DNA of 64,000 bases from Sporothrix humicola (lineage: Eukaryota; Ascomycota; Sordariomycetes; Ophiostomatales; Ophiostomataceae), in assembly GCA_021396245.1 (NCBI GenBank), contig WNYE01000026.1:248001-312000 (forward strand). Reading direction: 5' to 3'. The translations under genes were made by a program, and so were the position numbers. Within the stretch, counting starts at the first letter, position 1; each line of letters starts with the position of its first letter. The notes beneath the pieces are model-generated. The model ran no database searches, was not told the origin of the DNA, and saw nothing but the letters and a program-made list of their open reading frames with translations. Positions 53,119 through 63,066 of this stretch are shown piece by piece.

Positions 53119-56100
53119 GGCTGTTATCTGTTGAGCAGTAGACGTAAAGGAAGATGGAATTGAAGGATGCTAAGCTTCTGGATGGGGTGGGAGTGTCGAT
53201 GCGATGGAGATGGTGATGGTATTTGGAGAAAGAAAGAAAAAAAAAGAGGAGAAAGGGAGAAGAGAAGAAAGGGAAAGGAGAAGAAAAGGAGAGGAAAAGA
53301 AGAAGGAAGGAGGGAAGAGAAAAAGGAAAGGAAGGAGAGATCCAGAAAATTAAAGCGAAAGAAAAATAAAATAATGGGAATGCTTGCTCGACTGGGCTCT
53401 GGCGCAGGCCGTTATTACGAACAGGAGGCAAGAGTGACGGACAAGGCAGGCGCGGGGCGGCGAGAGAGCTCTAGACCATACACAAAGAGAGCAAGGAGGC
53501 AGGAGGCGACGACACACTCACACACACATACCTTGCCCAAAACACGATGCCAGAGCTACACTACACGCACATTGCTACGTAAACAGTAGGAGAAACACAC
53601 AGACACGGGGAAGGCACATTCGGCTGCAGGGCCACGGTTCGCTGCGCAACGAGGCAGGAGCGATGCGGCAATGCACAGCAACGAAAACAAAAATGCTCAG
53701 TAGGGAAAGAAGCACTGAGGCCGGCGGTAGGAGAAAGACGATCCGGTAGTTGCGATACACGGCAGGAGCCACTCTGTGGCAACCCCTCATCGCAGAACGG
53801 TTTCCACTAACACCGGCGGCATAGACGAGTTAAAAAGACGAGGCAACGCATGGCAAAAGCGAGACAAGCAAGAGCAAAGGCCGTCAATAGGCTATGGACG
53901 CCAGAAGCGTTGAAGGTCGCAAGTGTTGGGGAGCGAGGGGAGCTAGTCGGGGCCTTGCATCAGTTTTCCAGGCCTTGCAGGAACCTGCAGTCGCCGCGAG
54001 GCCATGCCCCAGGATGGAGCCCATGCCGGACTGGCACCGAGGAAGGAGCACGATTAGCAAGCAGTGATAATACAAGGCAGGACCAGGTTCAACTGTCTAG
54101 TAACTGGTCCTTTTGTCTTGAAATATCTGCCTGCGCCGTATATATCTGCACCTTTGTAAGCTCCTTCCCCCAGAAACAAGAACCCAATGCATACCAAACG
54201 GGCAGGCACTCAAGACACTGGACGAGACAAGGTAAGGGCGACCCGGCCAGTGTCAGGCCAGGGCAGCGACAGCGAGGAATTAGACGAGGAACGAGCTACA
54301 TACTAGAAAACTTTAGAAGGACTAGAAAGACAACAGTGGACGACCAGGAAGATGAAGGTTGCCAGGTCCGCTAACGGTCGGAAAAAGGACACGGGAAAAA
54401 TAGCCATAGGCGGGTAATTGAAGGTGGGGCTTACTGAGAACAAAACCGACCCGGGCACCCGAGCTAGAGGAGGGTGAGCAGTAAATAGTTGCCATACACT
54501 TGCCAAATAGTTGCCAGAAAGCTGCTGGCTGCTGGCCGGGAAACCTCCCATTTTCCTATTCTGCTTTCCCTTGTTGGGGTGCGGCGGCATTGGGTCGTGC
54601 TTTCCGTCCGAAAAGCTCAAAAGCTTCCCCCATGGCATGGAATTTGGCCGGAGTATCTCTGGCACCTGCTCCAGTCGGGCCAAGTCCCAATTTGGGCCTT
54701 GGCTATTATGTCCGGTTTCGCGAGAATGGCAGGCACGACCTCCGGACATATTTTGAGGCAAGATACGAGTACAAATAGATTGTAAATACAGCCTGGCATT
54801 GTAGGTGTGGCAGCAGATAAAGAAAGACCGGATGAGAGAAACAGGAAGGAGAGATGGGCGATGAGGCAAGAACGACGCGGATGCCTTGTCAGCAGCCTCG
54901 ATATCAAGCTTGGATTTGCAGAAGCCTTGCAAAATATACGAAGCAGCTACTGCTGTTTGGCCATTCAGAGATATGTAAGTACTGCACAGGTTTACGTCGT
55001 ACTTCATCAGTCTTTTAGTTACCCGACGACAGCCAAGGGCCAGCCTGCGAAACAAGAGCTGGCCCCCGGCCAAGCCGTTTTGGCCTGTAGTGAAACAGAA
55101 ACAGAAGGAGGGCATAAGAGAAGAGGCCCTCGCTCCTTCCCTTTGTTTGTGTGTCTCGACTATTTTGTTTCGTAATCGAGGCATTTTTGAGTGTATTTTT
55201 TTCTTCTTTTCTCTGGCTTTCTTTTTCTCTGTCATTGTCTCTCCATATTTTGTTGAGCGAGAACCGGAGGCTTGTCGTCAAGACTTGGGCTGCCTTTTTC
55301 GACGGTCCACGGCGAAATACACCCGCTTTAGGTGAGGCACAGGTGAAAAGCCCAAAGAAAAGGGAGACGAGAGAAAAAAGATCTCAAAAAAATTACCAGT
55401 AGCGTGTCTTCACTGGGATTCGGAGGGGCAGAGCGGCACCTTAGCGCGACTTTTTGCACCCATCCCACCATCTTGGCACCTAGTCCACGGACGACAGAAT
55501 GAATCGAACAGGGGGTCCGGCGAGGCAGGAGCGATTGGTGTGAGTTTGGGACTTTCTTTGGGGGAATGTCGCCCGCTCCTGCCTCACTTCCTCTCCAGTT
55601 TTCTTCACCCCCACGCCAGTCTGCAGAGAAAGAGCGAGCAAAGAAGCACCACCAATTGGGTCGCAGCTTCCCATGTGTGCCATTGTCCCCGTCGTCTCCA
55701 TCGCCCGCACCGGCGTATGGAGGAAGGAGCGTGACAAAGAGCGTACTCATATAAGTGGATGAAGTGTAAATACGGAGTACATCGCAGGTTACTATGCTGA
55801 GAAGTACGGAGCACTTTCGAATAATACCGGGGATGAAGGCAAGAATGTGCGAAGGAGGGTGACGTTGCTTGAGCTGCTTGGAGTTGCTTTGCTTTGCATC
55901 GCTTTGAATTGCTTTGCGTTTCTGCGTCTGTTTGTCGCGGAAAGGTGGAAAATGGGCTGTTTTTTTATGTTTCCCTCGTTTTCAGCGTTTCCAATGTCTC
56001 CAAATACTCCCGTGTGTTTTGTTTTCCGCCCGTTTGAGAAACCTGAGACGAAAGAGACGCCAGGGGAAGAAAAGCGACAGAAAAGCAGTTGGGGACAAGG

Positions 56101-56523
56101 AGGGGCAGTGAGCTACGTCAGAGCTTTTCGTCTGCTGGGAGCTGATAAAGAGCTTGAGCTATTGCTTAGTCATTTAAAAGGACTGTCACGTGCTGTTTTC
56201 ACCGCCAACATTTGCTACGCGCCCAACGTCACCAAGCCAGGGCAGAAAAGATAACGCGGAAAGGCGCAAAGGCGTAAAAAAAAAACATCACCGTCACATC
56301 AGGCTGCATCGTCATCAGGCATCCAGTCGCAACGATATCCGATAGCGATCGCGCATCACAACAAGCATCATTCCTCGTCGATTTTGTCGATTCGCCGTCT
56401 TTCCGACCCATTGTTTGGCTCTCAGGTACGTTTGTGCCCATTTGCACAAAACAGACACGCCAATCTCTTTCCGTCCTGCTCCCTGTCAATCTCCTCTCTT
56501 TTTTTATTTTCATAAAATTCATC
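53119..56523. other. Intergenic: 6PGDH promoter to RBM42-like gene promoter
   Basis: 3.4 kb, divergent. Near 6PGDH there is a 120-nt GA-rich stretch (53222-53345), pyrimidine-rich on the coding strand. A minus-strand 310-codon frame (54303-55235) exists but lacks domain character. TACGGAGT occurs twice at 55771 and 55804. A GCTTTG-rich patch lies at 55860-55925, and a TCACGTG E-box at 56186-56192, about 330 nt before the next gene. I call no gene here. Confidence 0.5.
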
Positions 56524-57930
56524 ATGGCCTCCTCGGGCCCTCCAGGCGTCAACTCGCCGCACCCGTCGCTTCCAGCGCGGCCGCCTCCGTCGTCGACATC
56601 CAACACCGCGTCGAACGCATCATACGGCCCTTCTGCGCCTCCGTCAGCCACGACTTATGGCGCGCCTCCATCTTCAGCGACAACTGCAGGCCCCAAGCTG
56701 GGCTACTCGCGGACGGATGTCCCCGTAGGCAACGCCTCGTCTTCGTCTTCCTACAATAACAACAACAACTCCTACTCCTACCCTCAAGCGCAAGCGCAGC
56801 CACAAGGACCGAGCTACGGCCCCAGTTACGGCCCCAGCGCACCACCGAGTTACGGTCCTCAATATGGCGCGGCGCAGACGCAGTATGGACCCCAGGTACC
56901 AACAGCCGGTGCCGGAATAGGCCCGCAGGCATACGGTCCGACAGCGCCCCCTCAGGTCCAGAACCCGTTCCCTGCACACGGCCCGCAGCAGCCGCAACAA
57001 TACTATGGAGCCGGTGCCGGTAGAGGCGGTGCTAGCGGTGGAGGCTATCGGAACAACAATTACGGCGCCAACAACAACAATTGGCAGGGCGGCTACAATA
57101 ACGCTGGCGGAGCTGGCGGTGCACAATCATACGGCCCCACCTATGGCCCCACCTATGGCCCGACAATGCCGGCAGCGGGAGGCGTGACGTATGGCCCTGA
57201 TGGCACACCAGTCGCGGCCGACGCAGCAACCGGTCACGATGCCTCGGGTGAAGCAGCCGATCAGACTGCCGGCGGCAAAGACAAGAAGCAGAGCACCGTC
57301 TACCGTTCCGGCGGCGGCAAGACGTGGACCGACGACACGCTGCTCGAGTGGGATCCTTCCCACCTGCGGCTGTTTGTCGGCAACCTGGCGGGCGAGGTGA
57401 CGGACGACTCGCTGCTCAAGGCGTTCTCGCGGTGGCGGTCGGTGCAAAAGGCGCTGGTGAAGCGGGACAAGTGGACGAAAAAGTCGCGGGGGTACGGGTT
57501 TGTGAGCTTCAGCGACGCCGACGACTTCTTCCAGGCGGCCAAGGAGATGAACGGCAAGTACATTGGCAGCCACCCGGTGGTTGTGCGCAAGAGCACGACG
57601 GACATCAAGGTGGCCACCTTCAAGGACGAGTCGGGCGGTGGACACGGCGGCGACAAGGGGCGGTACAACAAGAACCGCAACAAGAAGAACAACTACAACA
57701 AGAACGGCGGAGGAGCCGGTGGCGTCAACTCGGGCGACGTGTCGAGCACCGGCGCCAACAGCGGGACTAGCACTCCTCTTGGCGGTGGTGCTGGCGGCGC
57801 GTCGGGCAAGAACAGCGGCAGCGGCGGGTTCGGCAAGAAGTCGTCGGGCTACGAGCCGGCCCTGGGCCCTGTGTCCTCGGGCGTGCACAAGCAGAAGAAG
57901 ACCAAGAACGGTCTGAAGCTGTTGGGCTAG
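56524..57930 (+). CDS. RRM RNA-binding protein, RBM42-like
   Basis: A 468-residue protein with one RRM, closest in pattern to RBM42 (associated with the spliceosomal tri-snRNP in animals). Start MASSGPPGVNSPHPSLP (TCATCATGGCC). An in-frame ATG 90 nt upstream adds a hydrophobic stretch and is not used. Residues 1-230 are disordered, with many Tyr-Gly-Pro units (YGPS, YGPT, YGPQ; tandem near 57130-57170) and Gly/Asn-rich patches, phase-separation-like in composition. The RRM covers about residues 278-358: RNP2 LRLFVGNL, then RNP1 RGYGFVSF, preceded by KALVKRDKWTKKS and followed by HPVVVRKSTTDIK. The C-terminus is Gly/Lys/Asn-rich and ends QKKTKNGLKLLG. Single exon; convergent with ELP5 with 192 nt between the stop codons. 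Confidence 0.9.
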   Translation: MASSGPPGVNSPHPSLPARPPPSSTSNTASNASYGPSAPPSATTYGAPPSSATTAGPKLGYSRTDVPVGNASSSSSYNNNNNSYSYPQAQAQPQGPSYGPSYGPSAPPSYGPQYGAAQTQYGPQVPTAGAGIGPQAYGPTAPPQVQNPFPAHGPQQPQQYYGAGAGRGGASGGGYRNNNYGANNNNWQGGYNNAGGAGGAQSYGPTYGPTYGPTMPAAGGVTYGPDGTPVAADAATGHDASGEAADQTAGGKDKKQSTVYRSGGGKTWTDDTLLEWDPSHLRLFVGNLAGEVTDDSLLKAFSRWRSVQKALVKRDKWTKKSRGYGFVSFSDADDFFQAAKEMNGKYIGSHPVVVRKSTTDIKVATFKDESGGGHGGDKGRYNKNRNKKNNYNKNGGGAGGVNSGDVSSTGANSGTSTPLGGGAGGASGKNSGSGGFGKKSSGYEPALGPVSSGVHKQKKTKNGLKLLG

Positions 57931-58122
57931 GTGTGGTTGGTCTGATCTTTCTTCGAATGTATATTTTGGGATCGCGGTGCATGGCGTCTGGTTGTTCTAA
58001 TTCATTAATATATTAATACCATTTCAAACACGTTCAAACCCTGTCTAATTCTCGTATCTCGTTATGTGATATCATGTTTTATTTCGTAATCTATTGGGTA
58101 TCTTTCCAGTCTTTCACTCCGT

Positions 58123-59304
58123 CTATATCTCATCCTCTTCATCGTCAAAGTCGTCCTCGCGGCCCATGTCGTAGAGAATGCGGCCGCCCTCGCCAGCGCC
58201 AATGTCTGTCTGTGCATCAAAATACGGCAGCACAATGCCCTCGCGATCGCGGCGCTGCTTGTCGGTCAGGCCCATGTTGAAGGTTGATGTTGGCGTGTCC
58301 TCGTCGCCACTATCGTCTCTTCTTCCAGCCTCGTCTTCTCGTGGATCGCGAGCAGCCGCAAACAGTGGATGGTCTGCCATAACAACAATATCGGTGCATG
58401 GTGTCGCACCACGCTGCCACGGTAGAGCACCCTTTGCAGATGAAGGTGCTGGTGCAGTCTGGGGTTGTGGCGTGGGTGTTCCCTCCTTCTTTGTCCCTAG
58501 TGCAACCACATATTGTTCGACAACTGCTCGTCCGCTTCGCCGCCGCAGCTCCATTGTCACCAGTAGTCCGCGTCTGTCCAATGCTTGCGGTGTACCCCCC
58601 ACCAAGTCTTTCCGTGTACCATACCGCAGCGCCGCATCACTGTATCCGTATGGCCACCCTTCGCCCTCGGCCCAGCCAAACTGCGGCACTTCTTGTGCTC
58701 GGTCGCGGGCACGCTTGCGGGCCACTTCTTCGTGCAATGGTAGCACTCGCAAAACGGCCGTCGCCAGGTGGCAGAGGATGCGGAACGGGTGTGGCTTGCC
58801 GCGGTGGAGGGCGGATGTGCCGGGCATGGTCGACGTGGATGATGCGCCGATGCCGTCCGTGTGATAGAGTCCAACAACGGAAACCGTTGGAGATACCAGG
58901 CTCGAGACGAACGTGGCGGCAAACAGCGGGTCTTGGCGAGCAATCTGGCAGACGGAGTCGATAACTACCAAAACTTTAGGGCCAGTTGGCGTCTGCGGTC
59001 CAATGGCCGCCAGAATCTTTTCGCGAAATGCGTCGAGGGGCTGCCCACGGCGGTCGACAAAGACGTCCACATGCGGCGACCGGCGGCGGGGTGCCAGGTG
59101 GCTGGACACATAGACAACCTTGGTCTTGGCTGCGCCCGTCTTGGCCCGCAGCATCATCTCTTCCAGCAGAGGCACGCCCGACTCGCGGACGGTGTCGAGG
59201 ACCAGCGTCAACGGACTGACGCCATCGCGCAGGTTGAGCAGCTTCTGCAGGAGCAGCACGCTGTACGACGACCGCGAGTGCACGTGAGCCCGAGCCGTAG
59301 ACAT
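58123..59304 (-). CDS. ELP5: Elongator complex subunit Elp5 (Iki1)
   Basis: A 393-residue Elp5/Iki1 homologue. With Elp4 and Elp6 it forms the RecA-like hexameric ring of Elongator, which modifies wobble uridines of tRNAs (cm5U family). The N-terminal half is a RecA-like fold without a Walker A motif: SYSVLLLQKLLNLRDGVSPLTLVLDTV, KVVYVSSHLAPRR, and PKVLVVIDSVCQIARQDP. The C-terminal signature FNMGLTDKQRRDREGIVLPYFDAQ followed by an acidic end (DDFDDEEDEI) is diagnostic. The ATG at 59304 is preferred. The frame is open to 59484, but the extra 60 residues are not conserved in character and would include the TCACGTGA E-box at 59481-59488. Confidence 0.88.
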   Translation of the reverse strand: MSTARAHVHSRSSYSVLLLQKLLNLRDGVSPLTLVLDTVRESGVPLLEEMMLRAKTGAAKTKVVYVSSHLAPRRRSPHVDVFVDRRGQPLDAFREKILAAIGPQTPTGPKVLVVIDSVCQIARQDPLFAATFVSSLVSPTVSVVGLYHTDGIGASSTSTMPGTSALHRGKPHPFRILCHLATAVLRVLPLHEEVARKRARDRAQEVPQFGWAEGEGWPYGYSDAALRYGTRKDLVGGTPQALDRRGLLVTMELRRRSGRAVVEQYVVALGTKKEGTPTPQPQTAPAPSSAKGALPWQRGATPCTDIVVMADHPLFAAARDPREDEAGRRDDSGDEDTPTSTFNMGLTDKQRRDREGIVLPYFDAQTDIGAGEGGRILYDMGREDDFDDEEDEI

Positions 59305-61323
59305 GTGGTGGGTGGGTGTGTGTGCCTGAGAAAGTAGTTTCTTTTTGTGAGGTTTGTTGAATAAAAAATGAGAAAATTCGAGAGCCGTTGAGTTGGACGT
59401 TGTAGTGACAAAATAGGCAATTACAGCCTTGTGAGGTTTGGTGATGACGCTAGCTGGGCTGAAATTCTTGACTGTGTGAGTCACGTGATGCTGTTTAGCA
59501 TCTGTTTACACCCCTTTTGTACGTACGTTTGTATTTTGCCATCTGTAGAATTATGTATCATTTATAAGCTGATAAATAAATTCAGTATTACAGAGATTTC
59601 GTGTTTTTAAGTATTCTGCGTCGTGTGTGTGATGGGTGTTGGCAAAAATGTATAAAGTAGTGCCGATTTTAATTCTTAAGAATAAAAATAGAGAAAAAAG
59701 CTATTTATTAACAATTTTTTTTTAACTAAAAATGAAGACAAAATATTTAAAAAATGATCACACTCATAAGCCTCTCTATGGCATGCAAGTAAATTATTAT
59801 TTTTCTTTTGATAATCGTGGGGCTGTGATTTCTGGGGATATCACGGTGTTGAAAGTAAGCGGAATCGACGTTCTTTTCACCGTCACTTCAATCGCATATC
59901 CTCTTTCCAGTTACATTTTGTGCAAATACCTATTTATTAGCAGTGCAAATGCTGTGTCCTTGTTGAAAGAAGTGAGAAAAAAATACTACAATTGTGCCTA
60001 TCCTTGGCATAGATCATCCGGCTATTATCCACAGTTTGGGAAACGGAGTCTGGATCTGCCAGGAAATCGCACTGCTTTTTTCTTTTCCCATTTCCTGCAC
60101 TGATGTCGTTATTCCTGGCATTTCTGTAGCCATTTGCATCTGCCATGCAGCCGTTATATCTGCCGTTTCCAATGTATGCTTCTGATGTTGTCGAACCAAT
60201 CAAAGAACACGCTTTATCCTCCCCTTCCGTCTCTGTGTTTATTATTCTTCCACAACTGCCATTGCCGCTCCTGATATCATCTATATTGTCGCTGATATCA
60301 CCCCCAGATAGTCTTTAATCTTCAAATAGCCACCCGCCATTATTTTCTCCAATCTCGCCGGCAATCCTCGTCGATCGCTATCCTCCGTAGTTTATTTCTT
60401 CTTTCGAGATTAGACATTGCCGTTCTTGGCCTATCCGGCACACGACCGTTTATTATTTCCTTATTTTCCCAGCCTATTCGACATCTAGAAGCCGAAAGAC
60501 GCCATGCCTATCTTGTGTCTACTTTAAAATGACATTGTAGGAGCAGACTTCAGTGATCGTCTCATCAGGTCCTGTTATTCCCTGAACCATATCGTAACCA
60601 TTTATCTAACAGTGAAGCTTTTTGTCGATGTCAACAGTCATCAGCATGATCTTCACGTCTACTTGAACGGTGGCTTCCCCATTTAGAATATTCTCCGTAT
60701 CGGCCAGACTCTCTCCACCAAGTGAGCCTGGGTATTCCCATCTCTTCCACTCTCTATCGCCGTCTCGGGCTATATTGCATCCCGTGATAGTTGTTCCTGT
60801 ATCCTGTATTCTATCTATTCTATCCTCCTATTCTTTTCTCCTATCTTTGTTTGTTCTGCTCCGTTCCGTGTCTCTTTTGCTCCTGCCCCTCTGGCCCATC
60901 TATCCTGTAATAGATCCAATTTATTGTCTCTGTACCTCTCTTTCATCCATCTTGGCTCTCGATCTCAACTCTTCCCCTCCCACGTAGCCCACTCTTTCCA
61001 TCTCTTCTATCTCTATCTCATCTCAACCTCATAAGAGGCTGCAGTCCTCGATTTCTGTCCCCCCCGCCCCCTCCCCCGCTCCTTTGTCTCTTCGTATTTT
61101 TTGCCATTTTACCCGATGTCGTCTGATGTCGTCTTGATACTGTCGCTACCATTTTGTCGTCTCTCGTTTCCCCTTGTCAAGAATAGAAACAGACGTCTGG
61201 CCACCGGCAGACATCCGAGAAATTACCAACAGACTGTTGGCACCTTCCTCGCCAGCGCCTCTTCTCGCCCCCATTCGGCTCCTTCCTATTTTGCTTTTTG
61301 CTGTCTTGTCCACCCACCTCACC
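59305..61323. other. Divergent intergenic: ELP5 / aspartic protease
   Basis: 2.0 kb. A palindromic E-box TCACGTGA lies at 59481-59488, 177 nt upstream of the ELP5 start. The segment 59500-60000 is markedly AT-rich compared with the rest of the window. From 60700 to 61320 it is pyrimidine-rich leader. CTCCGTA words occur near 60384 and 60693. The protease frame is open back to 61174, but the conserved start is 61324. Confidence 0.45.
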
Positions 61324-62925
61324 ATGGCCGTCCTCAGTGTTTTGGTTGGCGGCCTGGCCGTGGCCAGTGTTGTCACCGGCGCACTAGCATCGTCGTCTTC
61401 GTCGTCTTCAGACAACAACTATTATGGCAGCCGCAGCGAGTACCAGCGGCACAACCAGCACCGCAGCGGGAACCACTTTCTGATGTCGCGCGCGCCGGCG
61501 GTCGCTCTTGCCGAACACACGCTGCCGCTGGTGCGCAATGTTGTCTCCAGAGAGGGAAGGAGCGCCCGGCCACGCCTGTGGCAGAACTGGCAGAACGCAA
61601 ACCAAAACTGGAACTCTCGCTTTGCTTCCTCTGACACGCCCGGCAACGACACGACCCCTTCCAACAGCACAAAGGGAGCCGAACCTCCAGTGAGTGTCGG
61701 TCTGGCTCCCTCGGCCAACTACGATATCGAGTACATTACGCAAGTCCTCGCGGGCTCCAACAACCTGTCGATCGTCGTCGACACGGGCAGCAGCGACACG
61801 TGGTTTATCAAGCAGGGGTTTTCGTGCGTCAGCGCACGCGACCACCGGGCGGCACTGGCGGCGACGTGCGGGTTCGGCCCGGCGTTCAAGGGCGATTTCC
61901 CCGGCGGCGCGATTGCGAACAAGCACCTGAGCGTTGCGTACGGCAATGGACAGGGGCCGTTTATGCAGGCGCAGCTGGGCTACTCGGACCTGACCGTGTC
62001 CGGAATAACAGCCGAGAAGCAGGTGATTGGGCTGGCGACGCGGGGCTACTGGCAGGGCGACGGGATCACGAGCGGACTGCTGGGGCTGGGACTGCCGGCG
62101 CTGACAAACTGGCTTCCTGGCGCGCCGAGCACGACGTATTCGGGCGATATGAACGACAGGAGAACGGTGTCGGGGACGTACGATCCGTTCGTGTCGACGC
62201 TCGCAAAGGCCAACAATGTCACGCAGTTCAGCCTGGCGCTGTCGCGCGACCCGGAGCAGTCGTTCCTGGCGTTTGGCGGCGCGCCGCCCAACATCGAGAT
62301 CGATTCGAGCATCGGATGGATCACGACGCCGATCGTCAAGACAAGCTCGGCGCTCAAGTACAGCCCCGACAGCGGCAACTACATGTTCTACACGATCACC
62401 GTCGACTCGTTCCAGTTTAATAGCAGCGAACTCAAGCGGAGCACGCTGCAGATGGACAACCTGCCTCTCAAACAGGTGCCCCTCGTCGTCGACAGCGGCA
62501 CCACGCTCAATCTCTTCTCGTACGACGTCGCCCTCGCCATCAACCAGCTGTTCACGCCCCGCGCCCAGTTCGACGGCTCGGGCGCCTGGCAGGTCAAGTG
62601 CGACGCCATCCCGCCGAGCTTTGGGGTTGTCATTGGCAACAAGACCATCTGGGCCGACCCCAAGAGCATGATCCTTCCCGCCCAGTCGAAAGCCGCCGCC
62701 GAGGCCAATGTCTGCATGTCGGGCATCGGCGCCAACGCCGGCGAGCCGTACATTCTGGGCGACACGTTCATGCAGCAGCTGGTTAGCGTCTTTGATCTTG
62801 AGAACATGGAGATCAAGTTTGCCAAGCGCGCCGACTTGCCTGCCACAAAGAGTGGAAGCGGCAGCAAGACGACGCCCGCCACGCCATCGCCCACAAAGTC
62901 CACCAGACCGAGGCCGCCTGCATAA
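61324..62925 (+). CDS. Secreted pepsin-like aspartic protease (family A1)
   Basis: A 533-residue single-exon A1 aspartic endopeptidase. The signal peptide is approximately residues 1-22 (MAVLSVLVGGLAVASVVTGALA), followed by a Ser run and a propeptide-like, Arg/Asn-rich stretch to about 125. The two catalytic aspartates are Asp153 in VVDTGSSDTW and Asp390 in VVDSGTTLNLF. The flap region has VAYGNGQGPFMQA. Other A1 features: QVIGLATRGYWQGDGITSGLLGLGL, FSLALSRDPEQSFLAFGG, and the C-terminal YILGDTFMQQLVSVFDLENMEIKFAKR. The end is Ser/Thr/Pro-rich (PTKSTRPRPPA) with no hydrophobic GPI signal, so secretion is likelier than anchoring. Several N-x-S/T sites are present. ATG context CACCATGGCC is strong. 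AATAAA at 63023-63028. Confidence 0.9.
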   Translation: MAVLSVLVGGLAVASVVTGALASSSSSSSDNNYYGSRSEYQRHNQHRSGNHFLMSRAPAVALAEHTLPLVRNVVSREGRSARPRLWQNWQNANQNWNSRFASSDTPGNDTTPSNSTKGAEPPVSVGLAPSANYDIEYITQVLAGSNNLSIVVDTGSSDTWFIKQGFSCVSARDHRAALAATCGFGPAFKGDFPGGAIANKHLSVAYGNGQGPFMQAQLGYSDLTVSGITAEKQVIGLATRGYWQGDGITSGLLGLGLPALTNWLPGAPSTTYSGDMNDRRTVSGTYDPFVSTLAKANNVTQFSLALSRDPEQSFLAFGGAPPNIEIDSSIGWITTPIVKTSSALKYSPDSGNYMFYTITVDSFQFNSSELKRSTLQMDNLPLKQVPLVVDSGTTLNLFSYDVALAINQLFTPRAQFDGSGAWQVKCDAIPPSFGVVIGNKTIWADPKSMILPAQSKAAAEANVCMSGIGANAGEPYILGDTFMQQLVSVFDLENMEIKFAKRADLPATKSGSGSKTTPATPSPTKSTRPRPPA

Positions 62926-63022
62926 AGAGAATGGGGGAAAGAGGGGGGCTGTAGATAGTGTCACGGGTGGCTGTACATGATTTGATTGGTATTTCATAAT
63001 TATTTCATCACTTCGTTATATA

Positions 63023-63028
63023 AATAAA
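63023..63028 (+). terminator. Polyadenylation-like signal of the aspartic protease gene
   Basis: AATAAA within TATATAAATAAAGAC about 100 nt after the protease stop, in a 141-nt convergent spacer before the stop of the Asxh gene on the other strand. Confidence 0.5.
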
Positions 63029-63066
63029 GACATCTTATGCCAAAGTGCCTCGCTAGTTATGGTATC

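Noticed and set aside
59305..59484. N-terminal extension of ELP5 to an ATG at 59484
   Set aside because: The extension is non-conserved in character and would make the E-box at 59481 coding; the ATG at 59304 gives the expected start.
61408..62997. 529-codon minus-strand ORF over the aspartic protease
   Set aside because: It is an antisense shadow produced by G/C-ending codons of the protease; it is Arg/Val/Asp-rich and has no domain, while the plus frame has complete A1 motifs.
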